Part shown: positions 9,205-18,087 of the stretch, one piece after another | Layout of the letters: each line of letters opens with the position of its first letter | How positions within the stretch are numbered: the stretch's first letter is position 1 | Source of the DNA: Pelorhabdus rhamnosifermentans | Lineage (GTDB): Bacteria; Bacillota; Negativicutes; UMGS1260 | NCBI RefSeq assembly: GCF_018835585.1 | Contig: NZ_JAHGVE010000025.1 | Location: 1-64,000 of the forward strand | DNA length: 64,000 nucleotides | Reading direction: 5' to 3' | The notes under the pieces: generated by a model | The model's input: only the letters and a program-made list of their open reading frames with translations | Databases searched by the model: none | What the model was told of the DNA's origin: nothing | Position numbers and translations under genes: made by a program

Positions 9205-10857
9205 TTAATCTAACGAGGTTTCATCAACAGGCGCACCCACACCAAGATCTTCATAAATTTGAACCTGCTTGCGTAGTATTTCACCAACAATAACGGCTTT
9301 CCCAGGCTCTTCATAACATTCAATAACATCTAATTCATCCAGTAGAGACTGCAAGGTATATTTTTTAAACAAATCTTTTTCTTCCATCTTCTTTTTGATG
9401 TAAGAAAGATAAATGAGTGCAATAAATTCTACAAATAGTTTTCCTTCCGGGCTTTGATTTGAAGATACCAGTGTGCGCCGACCATTCAACCGCTCTTTAA
9501 GATTACCGAATGCTTTTTCTACGACATCACGGTTTCGGTAAAGTTCTAATGTTGGAATAGCATCCTTTACTTCATTGCTTAAGAGAAGAAAACAACCACA
9601 TCTGCTGCGCGCTTCATCCATAGCTCCCTGCCTTGGCGCGATTTGGATGCCGCGTATAGGCGTTTCCTTTGTTTCAAAGTACTTCTTATAAGCAGCTTCA
9701 TGCTCTGAAAAATGCTTCCCAGTTAAAAGTTCATTTTGCAGCTTTGACATGTATCGATTAAAGTTCTTCCCATCTTCGATAGCCTTTTCCGGATTGTAAT
9801 AGAAATGTAGATACATTCTTTTGCTGCCCTTAATAGCATCCCCCTTGTATAGCCGTTCTTGCGTATAATCCCAGGCAATGCTTTCACTGTAATAGTACAG
9901 CTCATATTTTTCGCTGTAATTCTGCCAGGACCTCATCAAAGTGCCCTGTTTCTTAATAGCCGCTTTTGCATAGGAAAGTGCTGTGCTGGCAGAAACAATA
10001 AATTTGTAATGATTCTTAAAGAGCTCATTTATATTTCCAGCACTGTAAAAGCCGCGATCCATAACTAATTTGATTCGTTCATATCCAAGGATATTCAACT
10101 CTTTTACTAATTCACGAACGGTTTTTACATTCGGAATATTTCCGGCCAGCTTGCGATAATAGAATGGCAGATTGGATTTCTTACCAAACAGCAAAGCCAA
10201 ATTGATTTGATGAAGAGGGTCATAATCCTTATTCTTTCCATAACGGACTTGCTGGAGGTGCTCGGAATAACTGGAAATAGAGGTCGAGTCATATGCCCAA
10301 AACTCTTTCTCGACACGTCGTTTTCCCTGCAAACAGAAGAACTGGCTTTTTGCTTCCTCCGTAACCGAAGCAAAAAGTTCTGAACTGCGTTGTGAAGTAA
10401 TATCTGTAGAAAACGGATGACGATGTATTCGTGACCATCTGCCGAAACGGCATAATAGATTCGCATCTTCAAAGATCAAGTAATAAACAATCGACAAAAT
10501 CTTCTTATAGTCCTTAGGAAAGCATTGTTTTAGGTCAGCGGTGACACCAATCTTTTCGCTGATTCTGTCGAAAAGGTAAGTAGCGCCGAAAAAGCGGCGA
10601 TCCGTATGGGAAATTGGAATCGGACCTTGTTTGGGCTGTACAGCAGGCTCAGTTTTCTTGTGCCCTCGACCATCGGTAGGAACGATCTCACCGGTTGCGG
10701 CATCTAAGCGACCAATAAGCGTGCTGCAGAGATATTTCAATCGCTTTTTGCCTGTGCTATGGGAAGATCGGTCATGCATTTTTAGAGCTGTATAGAGGGC
10801 AGGACTTTTTCGTTCTACAAATGTAGCAAAACAACCTTTGCTTTTTCCACGGCTCAA
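9205..10857 (-). CDS. IS1634-like (IS4-superfamily) DDE transposase fused in frame to an IS30 fragment
   Basis: Of the 550 residues, about 514 are an IS1634-type transposase. The likely catalytic triad is Asp in AYDSTSIS, Asp in VMDRGFYSAG and Glu in VVEKAFGNLKERL. The first 36 or so residues (SRGKSKGCFATFVERK to KMHDRSSHS) belong instead to an IS30-family transposase, so the present start is borrowed from the host element. The native N-terminus of the IS1634-like protein, normally some tens of residues before IGRLDAATGE, appears to be missing. No ribosome site or convincing terminal inverted repeats were found. The enzyme is probably inactive, although the frame is open to the end. Confidence 0.8.
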   Translation of the reverse strand: MSRGKSKGCFATFVERKSPALYTALKMHDRSSHSTGKKRLKYLCSTLIGRLDAATGEIVPTDGRGHKKTEPAVQPKQGPIPISHTDRRFFGATYLFDRISEKIGVTADLKQCFPKDYKKILSIVYYLIFEDANLLCRFGRWSRIHRHPFSTDITSQRSSELFASVTEEAKSQFFCLQGKRRVEKEFWAYDSTSISSYSEHLQQVRYGKNKDYDPLHQINLALLFGKKSNLPFYYRKLAGNIPNVKTVRELVKELNILGYERIKLVMDRGFYSAGNINELFKNHYKFIVSASTALSYAKAAIKKQGTLMRSWQNYSEKYELYYYSESIAWDYTQERLYKGDAIKGSKRMYLHFYYNPEKAIEDGKNFNRYMSKLQNELLTGKHFSEHEAAYKKYFETKETPIRGIQIAPRQGAMDEARSRCGCFLLLSNEVKDAIPTLELYRNRDVVEKAFGNLKERLNGRRTLVSSNQSPEGKLFVEFIALIYLSYIKKKMEEKDLFKKYTLQSLLDELDVIECYEEPGKAVIVGEILRKQVQIYEDLGVGAPVDETSLD

Positions 10858-11133
10858 ACCATAGAATCAAGTTCCCAATGCCCAAATATCTGTCGTTCTT
10901 TCATCTCTTCGAGTAGATCAGCTATCAATAGACCTATTGTGAACTTGCCACGCTTTTCTGGCGGACGACTGCGACTTTCTTTGTGTCGTAGTACCTTCTC
11001 CTAGGGAAAAATCAGTTATAAATGGTTTTAAAACTGACTTTTGCGTGGAGAGCCGTTTGCGCAATTTTCTCGGGTGACCATGTTAAACATAGCTTTTCTT
11101 CAATCACATCAGCAATTTTTTTATTATAAACGC
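10750..11133 (-). pseudogene. IS30-family transposase, 5' fragment with stop and frameshifts
   Basis: On the minus strand, frames read ADVIEEKLCLTWSPEKIA, SFKTIYN followed by a TGA where IS30 has Trp, then in another frame PPEKRGKFTIG and FGHWELDSMV, then in a third frame SRGKSKGCFATFVERK. This order matches IS30-family transposases. There are at least one nonsense change and two frameshifts, and the N-terminal HTH is missing. The last part is the N-terminal piece of the chimeric ORF 9205-10857. Confidence 0.75.
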
Positions 11134-11354
11134 AATTTGTCAAGTTGAATAACCAAGATTATGAAATGCTTGTATACGTGCACACCAAGCATGCCAAGAT
11201 GTTGCTAGCTCTTAGGATACCTCCGTCGAATGTTGTGTAGTAACTTCATTCTACACTAAGGTTAGCTTTATGAGCTGTTTTTTTATTGTTGTCACGTTTT
11301 ATCTGCAATCCAAATTTTAGGAATTTTAGTACAATTTAGAAGAATAGCTTATTT

Positions 11355-12377
11355 TTAAATGTTTTTTCTTCCACAATCAGCTAATTTTTTAAGTAACTCT
11401 TCAGCAAAATAATCAATGTTATCCGGCGCACAATAATCAATTGCCCCACAACTCCGACAGGTCTTATGCTGTTGTTTCTTTTTCTGTAAATGCAGTTTTC
11501 GAAGTTCATATAATGCCTTACCATGCCAAATATCATTCAATGTTTCCTTGTTTATATCTCCAACAATTAAGTTTTGTTGCCAATCCGTGCAGCATGCGCT
11601 TACACTTCCAGTAACATTTATTGCTAAAGAATAAAAAATATGAGGACAAACTTCTTTCTTAACAATTTCTTTTCCATAAAGATTCAAATCAAAATTTTTA
11701 TTGAATTTACTCATATCATACTCCGGCCAATTAGGAACTATTCTTTCAACAAAAACTTGATCAGCAATATTACTAAATGTTTTATAAAATAAATCTTCTT
11801 CCCCATCATCTAAATAATTTTTTAAAATTTTAATATAGATTATACACTTTTTCTTATTATTATAAAAATGTTTTATATTCGCAACATATTCATCAAAATT
11901 AATATTTGCTTTGGCAATCATTAGATATTTATCTGATGACATAGCTTCAACAGAAATCGTAATACTATCCAAACCCGCTTCAATGATCTCTAAATTCTTT
12001 TGTGGATTAAGTAAGGAACCATTTGTCGTAAAATCAATACTTTCAAATATACCACTTTTTTTAGCATACCTGATCATTTCAGGCAGCCTAGGATTCATCA
12101 ATGGTTCTCCTTCTTTAAATAATCTAATAACTTTAATTTTATCTTTAAATGCAGACATATCATCTACAATTTTTTTAAACAGTTCATAATCCATAATACC
12201 CCGTCCGTGTCCATTTTTACGAATAGCTTCACGATCTCCGCTTGCACAAAATTCGCATTGAAAATTACATACACTTGCAGGATCTACATATACTAAAAAA
12301 GGTGTCCGCAATGGAATAATTGCTTCCAATTTTGCACGGCTTTTCATAGAAAATTTAGGTGCCACTTTTGCTTGCAT
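11355..12377 (-). CDS. Radical SAM/SPASM-domain protein
   Basis: 340 residues, with the cluster motif CNFQCEFC near residue 37, an EGEPLMNP segment typical of the SAM-binding region, FTTNGSLL, and a SPASM-like tail (CPHIFYS, SVSACCTDW, CRSCGAIDYC). It is the full-length paralogue of 7877-8863. The ribosome site is an unbroken run of nine G ten bases before ATG, which is unusual. It follows the radical SAM gene 12501-13535 by 123 bases. Substrate unknown; the context is a surface-glycan locus. Confidence 0.8.
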   Translation of the reverse strand: MQAKVAPKFSMKSRAKLEAIIPLRTPFLVYVDPASVCNFQCEFCASGDREAIRKNGHGRGIMDYELFKKIVDDMSAFKDKIKVIRLFKEGEPLMNPRLPEMIRYAKKSGIFESIDFTTNGSLLNPQKNLEIIEAGLDSITISVEAMSSDKYLMIAKANINFDEYVANIKHFYNNKKKCIIYIKILKNYLDDGEEDLFYKTFSNIADQVFVERIVPNWPEYDMSKFNKNFDLNLYGKEIVKKEVCPHIFYSLAINVTGSVSACCTDWQQNLIVGDINKETLNDIWHGKALYELRKLHLQKKKQQHKTCRSCGAIDYCAPDNIDYFAEELLKKLADCGRKNI

Positions 12378-12387
12378 AAACTAAAAT

Positions 12388-12396
12388 CCCCCCCCC
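12388..12396 (-). repeat. Nine-G homopolymer serving as ribosome-binding site
   Basis: The plus strand has nine consecutive C, which read as G9 on the coding strand, ten bases upstream of the ATG of the radical SAM gene 11355-12377. No other Shine-Dalgarno sequence is present. Runs of this length can change by slippage, which would alter ribosome-site strength and spacing without changing the protein. Confidence 0.6.
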
Positions 12397-12500
12397 GACC
12401 TCTTTCTTAATATCTGTTAGCACCGATTCATTCACTCTTTTATTCCCAGTTAAAACCATATTGCATTAAGCATATAAATATTTTCAAGTAGTTTCATCAC

Positions 12501-13535
12501 TTAACTTTTCAATTTTTCAATAGGAAAACCATCAACATTATCTTCCATGGGAAATAATTTATACCAATCACAGTTTTTACATATATAATTTAAATGCTTA
12601 TTCCCTTCTAAATGCATTTTTCTAAATTCAAACAGCTCATTACTTTTCCATATTTCTGCCAAACTCTTATCTTTGACACTAGCAATTTTAGTTGCTTTTG
12701 GTGCATCATGAGTACAAATAAGCACATCGCCATTACTGTTTATAACTAATGACATAAATGGTTTTGGACAAGCAATGTGTTGATTCAAATGACTTTGAAG
12801 ATCTTCTTTCGTAGCTTCTTCTTTAGTCTCATCATTATAATATGCTTTAATTAAATCAAGTCCACTGTATTTCGTGGCATTATTAACTTTTTCAAATTCA
12901 ACCTTATCAGCAATATCTTTATACATATTTATAAAAATATCATTTTCTTCACTATAAGTATCAAACATTTTTACTAGAATATACGGTTTTCTAGATCCTT
13001 TTTCATCTCGAATTCTGCGCAAATTAGCCACATTTTGGCGTATCTTTTGTATATCAATATTGGTCCTTGTTATCTCATTATGTTTATTCTGTATAACCGA
13101 ATAAATAGAAACTCGAATGTAATCTAATCCATAATCAACTAGTTTTTCGCATGTATTTTTATCAAGTAGTGATGCATTAGTAAAGGTATCAACCCGTTCA
13201 GCAATATCTGCTTCTTTAGTAATTCGGACCATATTTAGAAAATTAGGATGCAGCAAAGGCTCCCCCAATGCTGCAAGCCGTACAAGTTTAAGCTTATTTC
13301 CGTCCCAGCTTTTTATATTATTTATTATTTTATTGAATAACTCCATGTCCATATTGATGAATGGCTTTAAATCATTACGTGTTTTTTCATTTCCATGAAC
13401 GCATGGAGCACATCTAAAATTACATATATTAGTAGGTTCAATAAAAATTGATAATGGTTTTTTTAAAGGCATAATATCTTTAAGTATTTGCCTGCCCTGC
13501 CTATTGATTATAGTAAACTCTCTTTCAGTACTCAA
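12501..13535 (-). CDS. Radical SAM/SPASM-domain protein
   Basis: About 345 residues. It has the cluster motif CNFRCAPC in a EPTNICNF context, a ALGEPLLHPN segment, FTNASLL, and a SPASM-like end with CPKPFMS, NGDVLICTHD and CKNCDWY. The reading frame is open to 13619 and an ATG lies at 13562, but both would overlap the upstream gene. I prefer the TTG at 13535, which has AGGGGTG five bases upstream and lies 11 bases after the upstream stop. It is a third, more divergent member of the radical SAM group in this locus. Function unknown. Confidence 0.75.
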   Translation of the reverse strand: MSTEREFTIINRQGRQILKDIMPLKKPLSIFIEPTNICNFRCAPCVHGNEKTRNDLKPFINMDMELFNKIINNIKSWDGNKLKLVRLAALGEPLLHPNFLNMVRITKEADIAERVDTFTNASLLDKNTCEKLVDYGLDYIRVSIYSVIQNKHNEITRTNIDIQKIRQNVANLRRIRDEKGSRKPYILVKMFDTYSEENDIFINMYKDIADKVEFEKVNNATKYSGLDLIKAYYNDETKEEATKEDLQSHLNQHIACPKPFMSLVINSNGDVLICTHDAPKATKIASVKDKSLAEIWKSNELFEFRKMHLEGNKHLNYICKNCDWYKLFPMEDNVDGFPIEKLKS

Positions 13536-13545
13536 TTCGACACCC

Positions 13546-14622
13546 CTATTTTGCAATACCATCAATAAAATCCTCATCAGAAAAAGCTTCCGACCAATGG
13601 ATTGGCAATGGTTTGCCATAAAATTTTGTCATATATGTGTCAATAAAACACCTATCTTCACCTGATAAACATTTGGTTCTAAATTCTTTAAAATGCTTTA
13701 TTCTAAGTCCTCTATCAATAATATCCTTTAGCGATTCCTCAAAAATATTTCCTATTCCTATATGAATAAAAGGACACGGTAATACATCACCGTATTTAGT
13801 TATTCCTAATATTGAATTTACACTGATACAGCCTTTTTCTAAACCATAAGCGGGAAAAACATCTCTCCACACTACTGGATATTCCTTGTGTAATTCTCTT
13901 AAAAAAGCAGCATCCTCTTCATTAATCAGCACATCATGGTTGCCCTCCCATTGGCCAAGTGCCTTAGCTATTAAAACATCAAGAGCAAAATCATTTTTCT
14001 GTGCAAATTTTGCCAATTCAACTGTGTCTTGAGTTTGCGTATTCTGCCTCGTTGCTACATGTTGTGCTACTACATGTAATCCTGCTTTTTGAGCATTAAA
14101 AAGCGCTTCAAAAGCATGAGTATAGGCTTGCGAATTATGTCTAATTTGATTATGCTTATCTTTTCGAAAGCTATCAATGCTAATTTTTACTTTATCCACA
14201 CCTATTTCCTTTAGATGTTTAGCCATATTATAAGTAAGTAAGTATCCATTCGTATTTACAGATATGTGAAATTTTTCTGGATTTAGTGCTTGAATTATAT
14301 TATCTAAATCTTTAAATAAAAGTGGTTCTCCACCTGTAAGAGTAAATTGAAATAAACCAAGTTGATCAGCTTGTTCAGAAATATTCCGCAAATCATCAAT
14401 TGTTAGGCTCCTGTCTTTTACTTGGAAACTATTATTACAACAATGCTCACACTTGAAATTACATATATAATCATATGAAATATCAAGCATGGCTACACTT
14501 TCACCATTCAGATACTTATCATTTATTTTTAAAACTTTTTCATATACTAATGGCTTTTCGATTCTAAGCTTTTCTCTTCTTTCTTGCTCAATTTTCTTTC
14601 TATTCACATTACTATTCTGCAT
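13546..14622 (-). CDS. Radical SAM/SPASM-domain protein
   Basis: 358 residues. The cluster motif is CNFKCEHCCNN near residue 52, followed by LTGGEPLLF (GGEP motif), SVNTNGYLL and ISIDSF, all hallmarks of the radical SAM barrel. The C-terminal part has CISVNS, GDVLPCPF and later Cys in CLSGEDRC, consistent with auxiliary clusters. This is the best canonical radical SAM of the four in the locus and resembles MoaA/PqqE-type SPASM proteins. The ribosome site is AAGGAGGAG. It stands 18 bases after the FkbM gene. Confidence 0.8.
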   Translation of the reverse strand: MQNSNVNRKKIEQERREKLRIEKPLVYEKVLKINDKYLNGESVAMLDISYDYICNFKCEHCCNNSFQVKDRSLTIDDLRNISEQADQLGLFQFTLTGGEPLLFKDLDNIIQALNPEKFHISVNTNGYLLTYNMAKHLKEIGVDKVKISIDSFRKDKHNQIRHNSQAYTHAFEALFNAQKAGLHVVAQHVATRQNTQTQDTVELAKFAQKNDFALDVLIAKALGQWEGNHDVLINEEDAAFLRELHKEYPVVWRDVFPAYGLEKGCISVNSILGITKYGDVLPCPFIHIGIGNIFEESLKDIIDRGLRIKHFKEFRTKCLSGEDRCFIDTYMTKFYGKPLPIHWSEAFSDEDFIDGIAK

Positions 14623-14640
14623 AAAATCTCCTCCTTGTAA

Positions 14641-15777
14641 TTAAATAACAGCGTAGCATACTGTTTCAGATTCAAATGTAGTATAATGTCTAAGATAAAT
14701 TTTATACTCTGGAACAATACTTTTAAGATATAACGATATTTCCCACAAATCTTCTGGATTATGATACACACATATAGCCATTTTTGGTTTATAGTTTTTT
14801 ATGCTTTGTGCTGCTCCTTGCAGAGCTTTAAGCTCCGCTCCTTCAATATCCATTTTTATTAATGTTACTTTGCTATTGCATAGCACATTATCTAGAGCAT
14901 CTACATTTCCTTCTATCTCACCTTCGTCCTCAATATTAGAACCCTGAATCAATTCATTATATCTAATTGTTTTTCGCTTATCCCATAAACCTATATTATA
15001 TATATGAATTTTACTCTTAAGAGCACTATCCATTTTAACCATTGTTTCCTCTAAAATCGAAAAATTTTTCCGATCCAACTCAAAACTATATATAGTAGTA
15101 AATTTATTCTGTACTTTTTGCAAAAATTCTAATATTGTTCCGCCATCATAAGCTCCAGCATCAACAAATATCTCCTTATCACCAAGTTTTATAACAGAAT
15201 CGTCAAAATATTGGTTTGCTGTGCATATAGATTTATAATCTATATGCGCAGGACTTTCCGCAAACCAATTTTTAACTAACTGCAATGCAACTCGTTGAGA
15301 CTGTTCATCTGCAAGAGCATCCATCACCTGAGATAATTTATCCTGAATAAGTTCAATTTTACTAGCATTATTCCCATAAAGAATATTATTTTTAAAATAA
15401 AAAAAAGTCACAATAGGATATAAATTAGTAATTCCTTCTTTCTTAAGTTGTTCAACTATTTCTTCATAATATTTAGTAGCAATAATGATGGCAACACTCT
15501 CTTTATATGATTTAAGCGTCGTTGGAGAAATACAAGTTATTTCATTGCAAACAACTTGCCCCCATTTTTCTTTATCATTGTCACAAAAAAAGTCGACTTT
15601 TATATCAATATTCAATTCACGAAATAAGCACGCTAAAGAACGTCCCATTTGCCCAGCACCAAAAATACAGATATATTTAGACTCTTTCAATTTACTAATA
15701 ATCTTCTGTGCGTAACTTTTCTCCGTTGAATTGGAATTTTTTAAAAATTGAATTAACTCACTTTTATAATTAATCAT
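14641..15777 (-). CDS. FkbM-family SAM-dependent methyltransferase with N-terminal Rossmann-like domain
   Basis: About 378 residues. The N-terminal third is a Rossmann-like module (ICIFGAGQMGRSLA, then FFCDNDKEKWG). The C-terminal half is the FkbM methyltransferase: EIFVDAGAYDGGTILEF is the SAM-binding loop, IYSFELDRKNF the acidic ribose-binding strand, and TLIKMDIEGAE the conserved FkbM motif. It likely O-methylates a sugar. I start at MINYK because AGGAGAAG precedes it. Its ATG overlaps the stop of the ThDP gene (ATGA), so the two are translationally coupled. Confidence 0.85.
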   Translation of the reverse strand: MINYKSELIQFLKNSNSTEKSYAQKIISKLKESKYICIFGAGQMGRSLACLFRELNIDIKVDFFCDNDKEKWGQVVCNEITCISPTTLKSYKESVAIIIATKYYEEIVEQLKKEGITNLYPIVTFFYFKNNILYGNNASKIELIQDKLSQVMDALADEQSQRVALQLVKNWFAESPAHIDYKSICTANQYFDDSVIKLGDKEIFVDAGAYDGGTILEFLQKVQNKFTTIYSFELDRKNFSILEETMVKMDSALKSKIHIYNIGLWDKRKTIRYNELIQGSNIEDEGEIEGNVDALDNVLCNSKVTLIKMDIEGAELKALQGAAQSIKNYKPKMAICVYHNPEDLWEISLYLKSIVPEYKIYLRHYTTFESETVCYAVI

Positions 15778-17573
15778 AGTGATTTTTCTTCTCCTGTAAT
15801 CATATTCCATTGAATTTCTGCTTCGTCAAGATACGGCCACATGTCTTCTAGAGGTTTTGATACCATATTTCCATCAGGTAATTTCATCGCTTGTACCTTA
15901 GGAGCCGTCATTTGCATAGGTGAAACTTTTACTTGGCATAGTACTGGACCATCCTGCTTTAATACCGCTTGTATTTTTTCTTCCATTTCCCCGTGATTCG
16001 CAATACAAAATGTTTTCAAACCATATGCTTCTGCCACTTTCTTAAGGTCCGGCAAATACAACTTGCTTTCCTGATTGCTGGCAACATAATGCCCTTCAAA
16101 AAACTTTCTTTGTGTTCCCATAATACTGGCATATCCGCCATTATCCCAAATAAATATTTTTATGGGTAATTTATGTCCCGCCAATGTAGCCAACTCTTGA
16201 ATATTAAGCTGAAAGGCTCCATCACCATTAATTAAAATGGTTCTTTTTTTATCATTTGCCAGACACGCTCCGATCGCATAGGGCAAACCAAATCCCATCG
16301 CCCCAAGGCCAGCGGCATTTTTCATTTTTTGTCCTTTTTTGATTTTAAAGGCCTGATAAGTAATTTCTCCAGCACTACCGGAGCTTTCTGGTACAATAAC
16401 ATCTTGCGAAGTCAAAAAGTTACACAATTTATCGATAAAAACATAAGAGTTCACATACTCTTTATCCTCATAATACTTTGGCAGCACTACGGGATAACTA
16501 GTTTTCATTCTTTTACAATAGTTCAGCCATTCTACTTGGTCTTTACAAATAATCTGTTTTTTTTGCTGACAAAGATCTTGTAGAAACTCTTTTATATCAG
16601 CTACAATAGACAACTCAACAGGAAACTGCATCTTGTCTATTTCTGTACGATCAATATCGACCATTACTTTTTTTGCTTTCGGCGCAAAATTCGTATGATT
16701 GAAAGCCGTTAAACTAGAATCCAGTCGACTGCCAAGCACAATCAATAAATCGGCATTCTGCAGAATAAAATTAGCTCCTCGATGTCCCAGGGTCCCTGGA
16801 CAGCCAAATTGAAGCGGATAGTTTTCGTCAACTAAGTCAATAGTTTTCCAAGTCAACAGCATCGGAATATTTGCTCTTTCTATGAAATCTAAGCATAGCG
16901 GCTCCGCATGAGCTAGCTTTACTCCATTTCCTACAATAACAACGGGTCTTTTTGCCTGATTAATTAACTCGATGAACTTTTCGACTGATTCAGACAAATC
17001 TTTATTTCTCTCTTCAAAATCCGGTGTAAATCCAACTAAGGAAGTTTCATCAATCATAGCTGCTTGCACATCTAGCGGAATATCAATCCAGACAGGCCCT
17101 CTTCTTCCCTGCATCGCATAATAATAAGCCTTTTCTAGATGATAACGTATTTTCTCTGGCTTAAGCACCATTTTCGCATACTTTGTAATCGGTTTTACAA
17201 TAGATACAATATCGACTTCCTGGTTACCCATTTGACGGACACCCGTATCATTTATCAAATCCGAGCGTTTCACCTGACCTGAAATGAACAGACAGGGAGT
17301 GGAGTCAATCCATGCTGCCGTAACGCCTGTAATAGTATTCGTTCCGCCTGGTCCCGTCGTAACAAGACCTACACCTATATGATTCGTATGCTGACTATAT
17401 GCCTCAGCCGCAATAGCAGCTGCTTGTTCATGAAGACAGCATATATACTCGATTCTTTCGTTTTTCCCCAGCGAATCGACTAAATGCATGCAACCGCCAC
17501 CTGGAAGCATAAAGACTGTCTTGACTCCCTTATGTTCTAAAAAATTTATTACATAATCCGATAATTTTATCAT
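15774..17573 (-). CDS. ThDP-dependent acetolactate-synthase-like enzyme, probable YerE-type acetyl transfer to a keto-sugar
   Basis: About 599 residues in the three-domain order of acetohydroxyacid synthases: PYR domain with catalytic Glu in CCLHEQAAA, middle domain, and PP domain with GDGAFQLNIQELATL and the cofactor Asn-Gly in WDNGGYAS. It lacks a regulatory subunit gene and other isoleucine/valine genes nearby. In Yersinia, YerE is a homologue that moves the two-carbon unit of pyruvate to the C-4 keto group of a CDP-3,6-dideoxyhexulose. The rfbFGH genes upstream would make that type of substrate, so a YerE-like role is the best inference. A role with the adjacent NeuB/KdsC-like pair is possible. 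The start at MIKLSD has AGAAGG upstream. Confidence 0.75.
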   Translation of the reverse strand: MIKLSDYVINFLEHKGVKTVFMLPGGGCMHLVDSLGKNERIEYICCLHEQAAAIAAEAYSQHTNHIGVGLVTTGPGGTNTITGVTAAWIDSTPCLFISGQVKRSDLINDTGVRQMGNQEVDIVSIVKPITKYAKMVLKPEKIRYHLEKAYYYAMQGRRGPVWIDIPLDVQAAMIDETSLVGFTPDFEERNKDLSESVEKFIELINQAKRPVVIVGNGVKLAHAEPLCLDFIERANIPMLLTWKTIDLVDENYPLQFGCPGTLGHRGANFILQNADLLIVLGSRLDSSLTAFNHTNFAPKAKKVMVDIDRTEIDKMQFPVELSIVADIKEFLQDLCQQKKQIICKDQVEWLNYCKRMKTSYPVVLPKYYEDKEYVNSYVFIDKLCNFLTSQDVIVPESSGSAGEITYQAFKIKKGQKMKNAAGLGAMGFGLPYAIGACLANDKKRTILINGDGAFQLNIQELATLAGHKLPIKIFIWDNGGYASIMGTQRKFFEGHYVASNQESKLYLPDLKKVAEAYGLKTFCIANHGEMEEKIQAVLKQDGPVLCQVKVSPMQMTAPKVQAMKLPDGNMVSKPLEDMWPYLDEAEIQWNMITGEEKSL

Positions 17574-17601
17574 CTGTACCTTCTCTTTTCTAAACCAACC
17601 A

Positions 17602-18084
17602 TTATAGGCGACTCTTGGCATTAAATTTATCGATCACGTTAATGAGTTCCCATATACAACCTTCTCCACCGTTTCGGGATAAACATACATGTGCAACCTC
17701 TTTCGCTTCGGGAATTGCATCTTTCGGACATACTGCTAATCCCACATAGGATAGTGGAGTAAGATCATATTTTCCATCCCCAATATAGCCTACTTCAGAA
17801 AATAATACCTGTTCTTTTTTACATATTTCTTTAATAATGGCAAATTTATTTTTAATACCGCTATAAAAATAATCCCACGGAACCCGCTTCTTTATATATT
17901 CCGTAATCGGTGTATTTTCACCCGTAATGGCACCAACTACGATACCTCTTGTTTTTAATTCACTAAAGGCATCAAAGTCTTTAAAACAGAAGGTTTTGTA
18001 TTCTTCTCCCGTAGAATTGACTATTATTTTCCCATCAGTTAAAACTCCGTCAATATCCATCAAAAAAAGTTTAATCATAATCAT
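17602..18084 (-). CDS. KdsC-like HAD phosphatase
   Basis: 160 residues, the normal size of the capless 3-deoxy-D-manno-octulosonate 8-phosphate phosphatase group. It has the HAD nucleophile motif DIDGVLTDG, motif II ITGE, and the late GYIGDGKYDL with acidic Mg-binding residues. Gly-Asp-Gly-Lys-Tyr-Asp replaces the more usual GDDxxD. Four bases separate it from the NeuB-like gene, so it probably dephosphorylates the phosphorylated ulosonic acid that the NeuB-like enzyme makes. The exact acid is unknown. Confidence 0.8.
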   Translation of the reverse strand: MIMIKLFLMDIDGVLTDGKIIVNSTGEEYKTFCFKDFDAFSELKTRGIVVGAITGENTPITEYIKKRVPWDYFYSGIKNKFAIIKEICKKEQVLFSEVGYIGDGKYDLTPLSYVGLAVCPKDAIPEAKEVAHVCLSRNGGEGCIWELINVIDKFNAKSRL

Positions 18085-18087
18085 CCA

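Larger units (their letters stand above)
8922..11133 (-). mobile_element. Nested insertion sequence: IS1634-like inside a decayed IS30-family element
   Basis: IS30 protein fragments flank the IS1634-like transposase in the right order and orientation, and the break lies between the IS30 segments DRSSHS and TATTDRG. This shows a nested insertion followed by decay. The composite lies between two paralogous radical SAM genes. Outer inverted repeats and target duplications were not recognised, so the limits given are those of the coding fragments. The 221 bases at 11134-11354 hold no gene; a small palindrome with arms GTGTAG/CTACAC is near 11233. Confidence 0.7.

Noticed and set aside
15774-17573. 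Acetolactate synthase ilvB for branched-chain amino acids
   Set aside because: No ilvN, ilvC or leu genes are near, and it is embedded in and coupled to glycan genes; a YerE-like role fits better.
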